Translations under genes and position numbers: made by a program
Assembly (NCBI GenBank): GCA_030407505.1
Contig: JASDDH010000007.1
Span: 62,001-126,000, forward strand
Source: Planococcus sp. APC 4015
Lineage (GTDB): Bacteria; Actinomycetota; Actinomycetes; Actinomycetales; Microbacteriaceae
DNA: 64,000 nt
Reading direction: 5' to 3'
In this document: positions 23,707 through 32,500 of the stretch, in pieces
How the letters are laid out: each line of letters begins with the position of its first letter
Numbering within the stretch: position 1 is the first letter of the stretch
Notes under the pieces: generated by a model
The model's database searches: none
The model's input: the letters and a program-made list of their open reading frames with translations, nothing else
Told to the model about the DNA's origin: nothing

Positions 23707-24752
23707 GTCGGGGTCTCCGAGAGTTCGCGACCGATGCGGGCGCTGTCGCGCTCGCCGTGGTGCTGGCGCAGATACAGGTGAAGGTCGGCGACCCGGCGAG
23801 CGTGCGCGTCGTCGGCGACGAGGGGGAGCGGACCGAGGGCGTGGTCGGCCTCGCGCAGGACGAGTTCGGCGGCATCGGCGACGATCGTGCGCACGCGGGC
23901 GGCGAGCAGGCCGGTCGTCTGACCGGCGGTCGCGGTCGCGGCGGCTTCGGAGAGCGCCGCGCGGGCGGCCCAGAGGGCGGCATCCGCTCGTCCGAGATGC
24001 ATGCGCGACAGCTGGTCGGCCCCGTCGCGGGCAGCGGCCCGGGTGAGCGCGGGCATCAGTCCGGTCGCCGCGCCCCACCAGCACGCGGCGACGCCGATGC
24101 CGCCGGCGGCGAAGCCGGGCCGGCGCAGGTACCAGCCGGTCGCGCCGACGGGCACGGCCGATGCGTCGTCGAAGTCGACCGGTGCGCTGACCACGTCGGC
24201 GAGACCGCGGGCGTGCCAGGGACCGTCGTGGGGTTTGACCCCGGGCGATCGCAGCGCGACGGCGAAGAGGCGCCTGCCGCCTTCGACGTGCGCGGTCACG
24301 AGGGCGTGGGTCAGGTTGGCGGCGAGCGAGCACCAGGGCTTCGTGCCCGACAGCATCCATTCGCCGTCGACCTCACGCGCGTCGACGCGGACGCCCGCGC
24401 CTTCGGCGGCGAAGACGCCCCACGTCGATTCGGCGGAGACGCCGATGCGATCGAGGGGGGAGGGGCGGGGCTCGGTCTCGGCTTCGGCTTCGGCTTCGGC
24501 GAGGATGTTCAGCGCGTCGAGGTGCGGTTCGAGCATGCGCGCGGCGGTGACGTCGCGGGCGGCCGTCGTGGCCAGCACCTCCCACTGCACGTCGTGGGAC
24601 ACCTCGCCGAGCACGGCGGTCGCGCCGACCTCGCGGCACCACGCGAGGGTCGCCGCGACGTCGACGCCGAATCCGGGCACGCCCGAGGCCGCGTCATCGG
24701 CCGCGCGGGCGACCGATGACGCGGAACCGGGATGCAGGGACGCCGGCGTCAT
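23703..24752 (-). CDS. Divergent acyl-CoA dehydrogenase-family protein
   Basis: 349 aa, short for the family (usual about 380-400). The C-terminal bundle is clearest: READHALGPLPLVADDAHARRVADLHLYLRQHH, the ALG...D..HARR.ADL.LYLRQHH signature. The N-terminal part is shortened and carries an acidic EAEAEAETE run from a GAGGCC-type codon repeat. The usual catalytic Glu cannot be placed with confidence, so a non-beta-oxidation role (amine, N-oxygenation or flavin chemistry) is possible. It begins 6 bases after the dps stop and overlaps the deacetylase/methyltransferase gene, so it belongs to that operon. Confidence 0.78.
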   Translation of the reverse strand: MTPASLHPGSASSVARAADDAASGVPGFGVDVAATLAWCREVGATAVLGEVSHDVQWEVLATTAARDVTAARMLEPHLDALNILAEAEAEAETEPRPSPLDRIGVSAESTWGVFAAEGAGVRVDAREVDGEWMLSGTKPWCSLAANLTHALVTAHVEGGRRLFAVALRSPGVKPHDGPWHARGLADVVSAPVDFDDASAVPVGATGWYLRRPGFAAGGIGVAACWWGAATGLMPALTRAAARDGADQLSRMHLGRADAALWAARAALSEAAATATAGQTTGLLAARVRTIVADAAELVLREADHALGPLPLVADDAHARRVADLHLYLRQHHGERDSARIGRELSETPT

Positions 24753-24758
24753 CCGCGC

Positions 24759-25301
24759 TCAGGAGCGCTTCGCGGGCGTGCGGTTCTCGGCGCTGACCAT
24801 CCACGCGAACTGCTCGAGGCTCTCGAGGATCGAGTGGAGGATGTCGGCCGACGTGGGGTCTTCCTCGTCGACCGCGTCGTGGACGTCGCGGCACGTGCCG
24901 ATCGTGTTCTCGAGGCGCTCGGTGATGAGGTCGATGACCTCGGTCGTGGCGATCTCGCCCTGGGGGAACTCGGGCAGCGTGGTGGTCGCCGAGACCGTGT
25001 CGCTGCGGCCGTCCGGCAGGGCGTGGAGGGCGCGCATGCGCTCGGCGACGGTGTCGGAGAACTCACGAGCGGCTTCGATGATCTCGTCGAGCTGGCGGTG
25101 CGTGTCGCGGAAGTTCGTGCCCACGACGTTCCAGTGCGCCTGCTTGCCCTGCAGACCCAGCTCGATGAGGTCGACGAGCACCTTCTGCATGTTCTCGCTG
25201 AGCTCAGCCGACGCGGTGAAGCCGTTCTCGGCGTTCTGCTCGGCGGTCAGTTCGGCGCCCGAGCGGGCGGGGCGGCGCTTGTTCTTCGTGGCGGTGGCCA
25301 T
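24759..25301 (-). CDS. dps: Dps-family ferritin-like DNA-protection protein
   Basis: 180-aa Dps. The ferroxidase-centre signature is complete: HWNVVGTNFRDTHRQLDEIIEAA (given here in two parts, HWNVVGTNF and THRQLDEIIEAA) followed by FSDTVAERM. A Lys/Arg-rich N-terminal tail (ATKNKRRPARS) suits DNA binding. It would form dodecamers that store iron and consume H2O2 in stress or stationary phase. ATG 25301 is chosen for its AAAGGA ribosome site; an ATG ten codons upstream lacks one. The stop is 6 bases before the acyl-CoA dehydrogenase start, so read-through transcription into that operon is likely. Confidence 0.93.
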   Translation of the reverse strand: MATATKNKRRPARSGAELTAEQNAENGFTASAELSENMQKVLVDLIELGLQGKQAHWNVVGTNFRDTHRQLDEIIEAAREFSDTVAERMRALHALPDGRSDTVSATTTLPEFPQGEIATTEVIDLITERLENTIGTCRDVHDAVDEEDPTSADILHSILESLEQFAWMVSAENRTPAKRS

Positions 25302-25455
25302 GTCGTGTCCTTTCGCGGGGCGGCGGTTCACCGACCCGTGACATCGACGCTAGGGCCGCCCGGCGGACGCGTGCAGGGGGTGGTGGCCCGGCGGCCGGCG
25401 TGCTAGCCCGGGGCGCGGCGCCTTCTGCTCGACGCGCTCGCCGAGCGGGCGGGCC

Positions 25456-25809
25456 TCAGTGGGCCGCGTCGTAGGCTTCGATGACGGATGCCGGCACCCG
25501 CCCGCGCTCCGACACGGTGAAGCCGTTCTCCTTCGCCCACTCGCGGATGCCGCTGTAGTCGGTCTGACCGGTGCGGCGCCGCTTGCCCGACGACGCGCGG
25601 GAGGCGGACGTCCCGCGAGACGACGAGATCGGCCGCGCCGCGGCGATGAACGGGGCGAGGGCTTCGCGGAGGGCGGCGGCGTTGCCGTCGGTCACGTCTA
25701 TCTCGTACGCGGTGCCGTCGAGCGAGAAGAGCACGGTCTCGCCGTCGCCGATCTCAAGGACGGTGCCGTCGAGGTCGTCGACGAGCTGATGAACGATTCT
25801 GCGGGCCAT
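25456..25809 (-). CDS. lsr2: Lsr2-family nucleoid-associated protein
   Basis: 117 aa. N-terminal dimerisation domain (MARRIVHQLVDDLDG, TVLFSLDGTAYEIDV), an Arg/Ser linker (SSGKRRRTGQTD), and the C-terminal DNA-binding domain IREWAKENGFTVSERGRVP, where RGR is the minor-groove AT-hook-like motif. It silences AT-rich, often acquired DNA. -10 TACTGT (25817-25822) lies 8 bases from the ATG, suggesting a leaderless mRNA. The AT-rich MarR region at 17.8 kb would be a natural binding site. Confidence 0.93.
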   Translation of the reverse strand: MARRIVHQLVDDLDGTVLEIGDGETVLFSLDGTAYEIDVTDGNAAALREALAPFIAAARPISSSRGTSASRASSGKRRRTGQTDYSGIREWAKENGFTVSERGRVPASVIEAYDAAH

Positions 25810-25836
25810 GAGAAGGACAGTACGCCGAATTCGTCG

Positions 25837-26694
25837 TCAGGGCAGGAGTCCGGCGCGGCGGGCTTTGGCGACGGCCGCGTGACGCGTCGACGCGTCGAGC
25901 TTGGCCATCGCCGACTGCAGGTACGACTTGACCGTCACCTCTTTGAGGGCGAGGGTCTGGGCGATGCCCGCGTTCGTCGCGCCGAGCGCGGCGCACGCCA
26001 GCACATCGATCTCGCGGGGCGACAGGTGCACGTCGAGGCCGGGCGTCGACTCACCTGACTCGGACGACAGCGCCGCCAGGCGTCGCTCGACGCCGGCGAG
26101 ACGCGCGCGGATGCCGGCATCCTCCACCGTCGACGCGATGCTGCGCAGCTCGGCGTAGCTCTCGCGCAGCTCTTCGCGCGTCGACGTCGTGAGGGTGACG
26201 GGTCCGGTGGTGGTGGGAACCAGTGAGAGGCGCCGATCGACCTCGTCGCGCACACGCAGCTCGGTGGCGAGCTCGGTGGCGACCTCGAACGCCGGACCGG
26301 CGACGACGTCGCCGACGGGGGATTCGGACCACGAACCGCAGTAGAGCACGCCGCGGGCGCGGCCCGAGACGACGACGGGCACGGCGAACAGCGTCGCGAT
26401 GCCTTCGCCGAGGATCACCCGGTCGTAGTCGTGCGTGATGGTTCGCGAGGATCGGTAGTCCAGCGCCAGGCGCGGCCTCTTCTCGACCAGGGCCTTTCCG
26501 CCGAGACCGCGTCCCGCGTGCACGACCAGCCCCTCGAGGTGATGCGTGCGCGCCCCGGCGATCGCGCTGACGCGCACGGCACCCTCGGACTCGAATCCGC
26601 CGAAGGCCACGGGGAAGCGTGTGCGCTTGGTGAGCTGGTCGACGGCACGCGCAACAAGCTGCGCTTCACTTTCTGTGCCGGTCGGTGCACCCAT
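25837..26694 (-). CDS. GAF-domain LuxR-type transcriptional regulator
   Basis: 285-aa regulator: N-terminal GAF-like sensor (about 10-150, with GRGLGGKALVEKRPRLALDYRSS broken here as GRGLGGKALVEKRP and LFAVPVVVSGRARGVLY), a helical linker with EELRESYAELRSIA, and a C-terminal LuxR helix-turn-helix LSPREIDVLACAALGATNAGIAQTL (SPREIDVL to VTVKSYLQSAMAKL). Such GAF-LuxR proteins next to DUF485-actP pairs regulate acetate or propionate use (family context). It is divergent from that pair over a 141-base gap. The -10 GTAGGT lies 6 bases from the ATG. Confidence 0.82.
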   Translation of the reverse strand: MGAPTGTESEAQLVARAVDQLTKRTRFPVAFGGFESEGAVRVSAIAGARTHHLEGLVVHAGRGLGGKALVEKRPRLALDYRSSRTITHDYDRVILGEGIATLFAVPVVVSGRARGVLYCGSWSESPVGDVVAGPAFEVATELATELRVRDEVDRRLSLVPTTTGPVTLTTSTREELRESYAELRSIASTVEDAGIRARLAGVERRLAALSSESGESTPGLDVHLSPREIDVLACAALGATNAGIAQTLALKEVTVKSYLQSAMAKLDASTRHAAVAKARRAGLLP

Positions 26695-26835
26695 GCACTA
26701 CCTACTTCCGGGGGGTGCGGCAACCTCGCCGCGTTCGTAGCGTCGACCTTACACCGGCACGGGCGCCAATCGCCCGTACCGGCGAACTCCCGGCGGCGCG
26801 ACGGAGCGCCGTGATCATGTAGGCAAGGAGGCCAC

Positions 26836-27186
26836 ATGTCCGATTCCCGGACAGATGCCGCACCCCCCGGCGGCATCGACTACATCGCGGTCGAGCAGTC
26901 GCCGCGATTCCTGGAGCTCAAGAAGCGCCAGCGCAGTTTCGTGTTCCCGCTCGCGGTCGCGTTCCTGGTCTGGTACTTCGCGTTCGTGCTCCTTTCGTCG
27001 TTCGCGCCCGAGTTCATGGCGACCCCCGTGTGGGGCCTCGTCAACGTCGGACTGCTCATGGGTCTCGGACAGTTCGTGACGACGTTCGCCATAACGATGG
27101 GCTACGTCGCCTACGCGAACCGCACGCTCGACCCCATCAGCAAAGAGATCCGCGATGAGCTCGAGACGCGGGAGCACACCGCATGA
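26836..27186 (+). CDS. DUF485 membrane protein, partner of ActP
   Basis: 116 aa with two membrane helices (VFPLAVAFLVWYFAFVLLSS and a second around LVNVGLLMGLGQFVTTFAI) and cytoplasmic ends. DUF485 proteins (YjcH type) are encoded just before ActP-like symporters and probably assist them. ATG 26836 is preceded by a strong AAGGAGG. The stop overlaps the symporter start by ATGA. Confidence 0.9.
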   Translation: MSDSRTDAAPPGGIDYIAVEQSPRFLELKKRQRSFVFPLAVAFLVWYFAFVLLSSFAPEFMATPVWGLVNVGLLMGLGQFVTTFAITMGYVAYANRTLDPISKEIRDELETREHTA

Positions 27187-28805
27187 ACGACGTGTTCGGA
27201 GCAGTGCACGCGGCCGTCGAGACGGTCGAGAACAACCCGATCCTGAACATCTCGATCTTCGGCGCCTTCGTCGCGGTGACGCTGTTCATCGTCATCCGGG
27301 CGAGCCGCAACAACAAGACCGCGGCCGACTACTACGCGGCGGGCCGCTCGTTCACGGGCCCGCAGAACGGATTCGCCATCGCGGGGGACTACCTCTCGGC
27401 GGCATCCTTCCTCGGCATCGTCGGCGCGATCGCGATCAACGGCTACGACGGATTCCTCTACTCGATCGGGTTCCTGGTCGCCTGGCTGGTCGCGCTGCTG
27501 CTGGTCGCCGAGCTCATGCGCAACACGGGCAAGTTCACGATGGCCGACGTGCTGTCGTTCCGGCTGCGGCAGGCGCCGGTGCGCATGGCGGCGGCGATCA
27601 CGACCCTCGCGGTCTGCTTCTTCTATCTGCTCGCGCAGATGGCGGGCGCCGGCGGTCTGGTCTCGCTGCTGCTCGGCATCAACGAGCCGATCGGGCAGTC
27701 GATCGTCGTCGCCGTCGTCGGCGTGCTGATGATCGTCTACGTGCTCATCGGCGGCATGAAGGGCACCACGTGGGTGCAGATCGTCAAGGCGTTCCTGCTC
27801 ATCGGCGGCGCGCTGGCCATGACCATCTGGGTGCTCGCGATCAACGGGTTCAACCTGAACACGCTGCTCGAGAGCGCGGTCGCCGCGTCGACCACCACCC
27901 CGAAGGACGCGATCCTCGGCCCGGGCCTGCAGTACGGCAAGAACCCGTGGGACTTCATCTCGCTGGCCATCGCCCTCGTGCTCGGAACCGCGGGGCTCCC
28001 GCACGTGCTGATGCGCTTCTACACGGTGCCCACCGCGAAGGAGGCCCGTCGTTCGGTGGTCTGGGCGATCTGGCTAATCGGCATCTTCTACCTGTTCACG
28101 CTGGTGCTCGGCTACGGCGCCGCGTCGCTCGTCGGCTCCGAGGCGATCCTCGCGTCGCCCGGCGGCGTCAACTCGGCCGCCCCGCTGCTCGCCCTCGCGC
28201 TCGGCGGACCGGTGCTGCTCGGCTTCATCTCGGCGGTCGCCTTCGCGACGATCCTCGCTGTCGTAGCCGGTCTCACGATCACGGCCGCGGCCTCGTTCGC
28301 GCACGACATCTATGCGAACGTCGTGAAGAAGGGCAACGTGCCGCCGGACGGCGAAGTGAAGGTCGCGCGGCGCACGGTGGTGGTCATCGGCGTGCTGGCC
28401 GTGATCGGCGGCATCGGAGTGCAGGGGCAGAACGTCGCGTTCCTCGTGGCCCTCGCCTTCGCGGTGGCGGCATCGGCGAACCTGCCGACGATCCTGTTCT
28501 CACTCTTCTGGCGCAAGTTCACGACCCGTGGCGCGGTGTGGAGCATGTACGGAGGACTCGCCGCGGCGATCATCCTGATCCTGCTGTCGCCGGTGTTCTG
28601 GGGAACGGAGACGAGCGTGTTCAAGAACACGGGTGTCGCGATCTGGCCCCTCAACAACCCGGGCATCGTGTCGATCCCGCTCGGGTTCTTCCTCGGGTGG
28701 CTCGGTTCGGTCACCTCGAGCCGCAAGGAGAGTCCGCAGCTCGCGGCCGAGATGGACGTGCGCTCGCTCACCGGCTTCGGCGCCGAGAAGGCCACCGAGC
28801 ACTAG
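27183..28805 (+). CDS. actP: Sodium:solute symporter, ActP acetate-permease type
   Basis: 540-aa symporter with about 13 predicted helices. Family landmarks: AADYYAAGRSFTGPQNGFAI and GDYLSAASFLGIVGAI, the SSS signature near the N-terminus, then GTAGLPHVLMRFYTVPTAKEAR, typical of ActP/MctC monocarboxylate carriers. It would import acetate, propionate or pyruvate with Na+ or H+. Overlaps the DUF485 gene, and the divergent GAF-LuxR protein is the likely regulator. A strong bidirectional terminator follows. Confidence 0.92.
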   Translation: MNDVFGAVHAAVETVENNPILNISIFGAFVAVTLFIVIRASRNNKTAADYYAAGRSFTGPQNGFAIAGDYLSAASFLGIVGAIAINGYDGFLYSIGFLVAWLVALLLVAELMRNTGKFTMADVLSFRLRQAPVRMAAAITTLAVCFFYLLAQMAGAGGLVSLLLGINEPIGQSIVVAVVGVLMIVYVLIGGMKGTTWVQIVKAFLLIGGALAMTIWVLAINGFNLNTLLESAVAASTTTPKDAILGPGLQYGKNPWDFISLAIALVLGTAGLPHVLMRFYTVPTAKEARRSVVWAIWLIGIFYLFTLVLGYGAASLVGSEAILASPGGVNSAAPLLALALGGPVLLGFISAVAFATILAVVAGLTITAAASFAHDIYANVVKKGNVPPDGEVKVARRTVVVIGVLAVIGGIGVQGQNVAFLVALAFAVAASANLPTILFSLFWRKFTTRGAVWSMYGGLAAAIILILLSPVFWGTETSVFKNTGVAIWPLNNPGIVSIPLGFFLGWLGSVTSSRKESPQLAAEMDVRSLTGFGAEKATEH

Positions 28806-28818
28806 CCGGTCGCCGACC

Positions 28819-28855
28819 GCACACAGCCCCGGGCACACGCCCGGGGCTGCTGTGC
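28819..28855. terminator. Bidirectional terminator between symporter and Ogt-like genes
   Basis: CAGCCCCGGGC-ACAC-GCCCGGGGCTG, 11-bp perfect stem (28824-28849), extended outward by GCACA/TGTGC with one bulged C. It lies between two converging genes. Confidence 0.8.
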
Positions 28856-28866
28856 GCGCGGGCGGC

Positions 28867-29415
28867 CTACTCGCCCGCGCGCGGCTCGGGACCCCTCGCG
28901 GCGAGCGTCGAACGCTCGAGGTCGAGGAGGAAGCGCTTGATGTCGGGGCGGCCGCCGTACTCGCCGATCGACCCGTCGGCTCGCACCACCCGGTGCACGG
29001 GCACGACCACCGAGAACGGCGTGGTCGCACACGCCGTGCCCACGGCACGCGCGGCCCGCGGAGCACCGGCCAGCACGGCGACTTCGCCGTAGCCGGCCGT
29101 CTCGCCGTACGGGATGCCGACGATCGACTGGAGCGCGTCGCGGGTGAAGCCGCGCACCAGGCTCCAGTCCAGCGGGAGGTCGAACTCACGGCGCTCGCCG
29201 TCGAAGTACTCGTCGAGCTGATCGGCGGCCGAGGACGCCGACGCGCTCATGCCGTGCTCGGGCATCGCGTGCAGGCGCAGGCCGACGCGCTCGATCTCTG
29301 CACCGAGCGTTCCGTCGAACGGATGCAGGGTCACGATGCCGACGTCTGTCGTGACGATGAGGATGTCGCCGATCGGCGACGGGTGGACGGTGAACAGCGG
29401 CGTCGGTGCGGTCAT
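28867..29415 (-). CDS. Alkylguanine-DNA alkyltransferase-like protein with catalytic Cys replaced by Val
   Basis: 182-aa Ogt/AGT homologue with both domains: a ribonuclease-H-like N-terminal part (1-85) and the DNA-binding C-terminal part with IPYGETAGYGEVAVLAG, the Arg-finger block APRAARAVG and VPVHRVVRADGSIGEYGG. The active site, normally PCHRV, reads PVHRV: Val140, codon GTG at 28996-28998 on the minus strand. Without the acceptor Cys, direct alkyl transfer is not possible; alkyltransferase-like (ATL) proteins with Trp or Ala there bind O6-alkylguanine and flag it for nucleotide excision repair. An ATL role is the best reading. -10 CAGGAT lies 7 bases from the ATG. Confidence 0.85.
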   Translation of the reverse strand: MTAPTPLFTVHPSPIGDILIVTTDVGIVTLHPFDGTLGAEIERVGLRLHAMPEHGMSASASSAADQLDEYFDGERREFDLPLDWSLVRGFTRDALQSIVGIPYGETAGYGEVAVLAGAPRAARAVGTACATTPFSVVVPVHRVVRADGSIGEYGGRPDIKRFLLDLERSTLAARGPEPRAGE

Positions 29416-29575
29416 GGCACCATCCTGGCCCGGCGACCGACGGCGCTGCCGGGAGGACGCCGGTGCTGGGGGATCGCGGTCGGTGCGACCACCTGGGGAG
29501 GAACGGCTGGTCATCCGGCGTGTCCCAATACCGCGAAACCCGGCGCGGATGCAAGGTGCCCGCGCGCGTGCCACT

Positions 29576-29581
29576 TAGGGT
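29576..29581 (+). promoter_or_regulatory. -10 hexamer TAGGGT of the helicase-like gene
   Basis: TAGGGT ends 8 bases before GTG 29589 and supports that codon as the start of a leaderless message. Confidence 0.5.
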
Positions 29582-29588
29582 GGCTCTC

Positions 29589-32500
29589 GTGTGGCGGACA
29601 GATGGCAACGCCGTGGCCGGCGACGAGATCGTCGAGAACGCGGCGACAGTGACTCCCGGAGACCTCGGTCTGTCGGAGCCCGGTGTGTCGATCGCTCATG
29701 TCGCCGATCCCGAGCGCGAGCGCATCCGGCTCGAAGCCGCGGAGCTCGGCGGTCGTTCGACGCTGCTGCAGTACTCCGACGCGGACGACTCGGGCATCGA
29801 GATCACGCAGGCCCATCCCGGAAGCCTCCCGCAGTTCCTCACCGGACGGTCGACGCTGCTGTCGAACCTCTTCCGCGACGAGGTGGCGCTGCGCAACGCC
29901 CGCCTCGCCGCCGAGCGCATCACGGCCAAGAGCGTCGAGTTGCGCGCGACCCGCGGGCTCGACACCGTCAACCTCGCCGTCGGCCTCGCCGAGTGGCGCA
30001 TCGGCGGCCTCGTCTGCACCGCCCCGGTGCTGCTGCGGCCGCTCGCGATCCGTCGCCACCAGTCCGACTTCGAGGTGAAGCTGCACGGCGCGTTCGTCGT
30101 CAACCCGCAGCTCTCGTCGGTGCTGCACACGCACTTCGGCATCGACGTGGACGCCACCGCCCTCGCCGCGCTCGCGCACGACGGGGGAGTGTTCAAGCCG
30201 CAGCCCGTCATCGACCACCTGCGGGCGCTCACGGCACACGTGCCCTCGTTCGTGGTCAAGCCGCGCCTGGTGGTGTCGAGCTTCGGCGACGTCGGCGCCG
30301 CGATGGCTATGGATGCCGCCGAGCTCGACCACCCGGTGCTCAACGCGCTCGCCGGCCACGCCGCCGACCGCGAGCGCCTCGCGCGGCGCTCGGACGTGCC
30401 GCGCCGGGCGAACCCGGACGAGCGGCCCCCGGCATCCGACACCCTTCTTCTGGACGCGGATGCCGAGCAGGAGGGCGTGCTCGCGCGGATCGCCGCCGGG
30501 CAGTCGCTCGCGGTGCACACCCTGCCGGGAACCGGCGGCACGCAGACCGTCATCAACGCCGTCGGCCAGCTCGTCCGCGACGGCAAGCGCGTGCTCGTGG
30601 TGAGTGCCCGCAACTCGACGCTCGAGGGCGTGCGCCACCGGCTCGCGGGTGTGGGTCTTCCCGGGCTCGCCGTGTCGCCGCGGCACCTGCAGCGAGACCT
30701 CATCCGCGCGATCGGCCGCAACGAGAAGGCCGAGCAGCCCAAGGTCGCCGACATCGACGACGCGCTCGTGCGCCTGCGCGGCGTGCTGCGGGACTACCGC
30801 GGCGCCGTGACCACGACGCATCCGACCCTCGGTGTGTCGACCCTCGAGATCCTGCGCACACTCGCGCAGCTGTCGGGTCAGACGCCCGCACCCTCGACCG
30901 CTGCCCGATTCGACATGGGCACCCTCCAGCGCCTGGCTCCGGCGCGTCGCGAAGCCGCCGCGAAGCTCGCGGCCGCCGCGCGCCTGGGCGAGTTCCGCTT
31001 CGGTCCCGACGACTCGCCCTGGTACGGCGTCACGTTCGCCACGACCGAGTCCGCGCGTCGCGCGCACGGCCTCGCCGCGCGCCTGCACCGCCATGACGTC
31101 CCCTCCCTGCTGGAGCGCGGCTACGAGCTCATCGCGCAGACGCGCATGCGACCGTTCCGCACGATCGCCGAGCTCGGCGCCTACCTGCGTCTGCTGCAGG
31201 GCATCCGCGATTCGCTCGACCGGTTCAGCCTCACCGTGTTCGAGCGGCCGCTGGGCGAACTGATCCAGGCGCACGGGTCTCGACGCGACTCGCCCGAGAT
31301 GACGAGCGCCAACCGTCGACGACTCAAGCGTCTGTCGAAGGAGTACATCCGCCCGGGCGTTCACATCGCCGACATGCACGAGGCGCTGGTGCGCATCCAG
31401 CAGCAGCGCACCGAGTGGCAGAAGCTCGTCGACGCCGGCGTCGCTCCCGAGGTGCCGCTGGGCCTCGGTGACGTGCAGGTCGCCTGGCAGCGGGTGGATG
31501 CCGAGCTCGCCGAGATCGACGGGATCCTCGGCCGCTCGGGTGTCGACCGCCTGTCCACTCTGCCGGTGCCGGTTCTCGTGCGCACCCTCGCCGGCCTCGC
31601 CGCCGAATCAGCGGTCTTCGACAACCTGGTCGAGCGCGCGAACCTGCGCACCGAGCTCGACGCCCTCGGGCTCGAGCCCCTGCTCACCGAGCTCTCGGTG
31701 CGCCACGTCCCCGAGGCGCACGTGGGCGCCGAGCTCGAGTTCGCGTGGTGGCAGTCGGCCCTCGAGCACCTGCTGCGCGGTGACCGGGCGCTGCTGGGCG
31801 CCAACACCGCGGTGGTCGATCGCCTGGAGCGCGATTTCCGCCTGGTCGATGAAGCGCATGCCGCGGCATCCGGACCCCTGCTCGCCGCCCAGCTCGCCAC
31901 GCAGTGGCGCATCGGCATCGTCGATGAGTCCCGCGAGGCCGACGCGCTCAAGCGATCGCTCAAGGAGGGCAGGGTCACGCCGGCCGGCCTCTTCGCCGAG
32001 GCCCCCACGCTGCTGCGCACGCTGGCCCCCGTCTGGCTCGCGTCGCCGTACGACGTTCCCGCGATTCCGCACAGCTTCGGCTTCGACGTCGTGATCGTGG
32101 CGGATGCCGGTGCCCTCTGCCTCGCCGAGGCCGCCCCGGCGCTGCGCCGCGCACGTCAGATCGTCGTCTTCGGCGACCCGGTCACCCAGAAGCCGACGCC
32201 CTTCGCCATCGCGGCGACCGTGTCTCCGATGGAGGAGCAGCGTCAGCCCTTCGACGAGACGAGCCTGTTCGAGCGGCTCGCCGAGATCGTGCCCGTCGAG
32301 ACGCTCACCCGCAGCTACCGAGCCGGCGGCGAAGACCTCGCCGAGCTCGTCAACGACGCCTTCTACGGCGGCGAGATCGTGTCGTACCCCTGGGCGGGGT
32401 CGTACCTCGGCCGCGGCAGCCTGAGCGTGGACTACGTCGAGGGCGGGACCGGCGCGCCCGACCCGGTCAGCGGCGCCGTCGAGAGCCCCGATGCCGAAGT

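Noticed and set aside
24480..24515. Run of repeated GGCTTC units as a regulatory microsatellite
   Set aside because: It is in frame within the acyl-CoA dehydrogenase gene and simply encodes an Ala/Glu run; no sign of frameshift.
28867..29415. Cys-to-Val in Ogt as a frameshift artefact
   Set aside because: Reading frame and flanking motif (P-V-H-R-V, then GEYGG) are intact on both sides, so a local frameshift cannot explain it; only a base-level sequencing error could.
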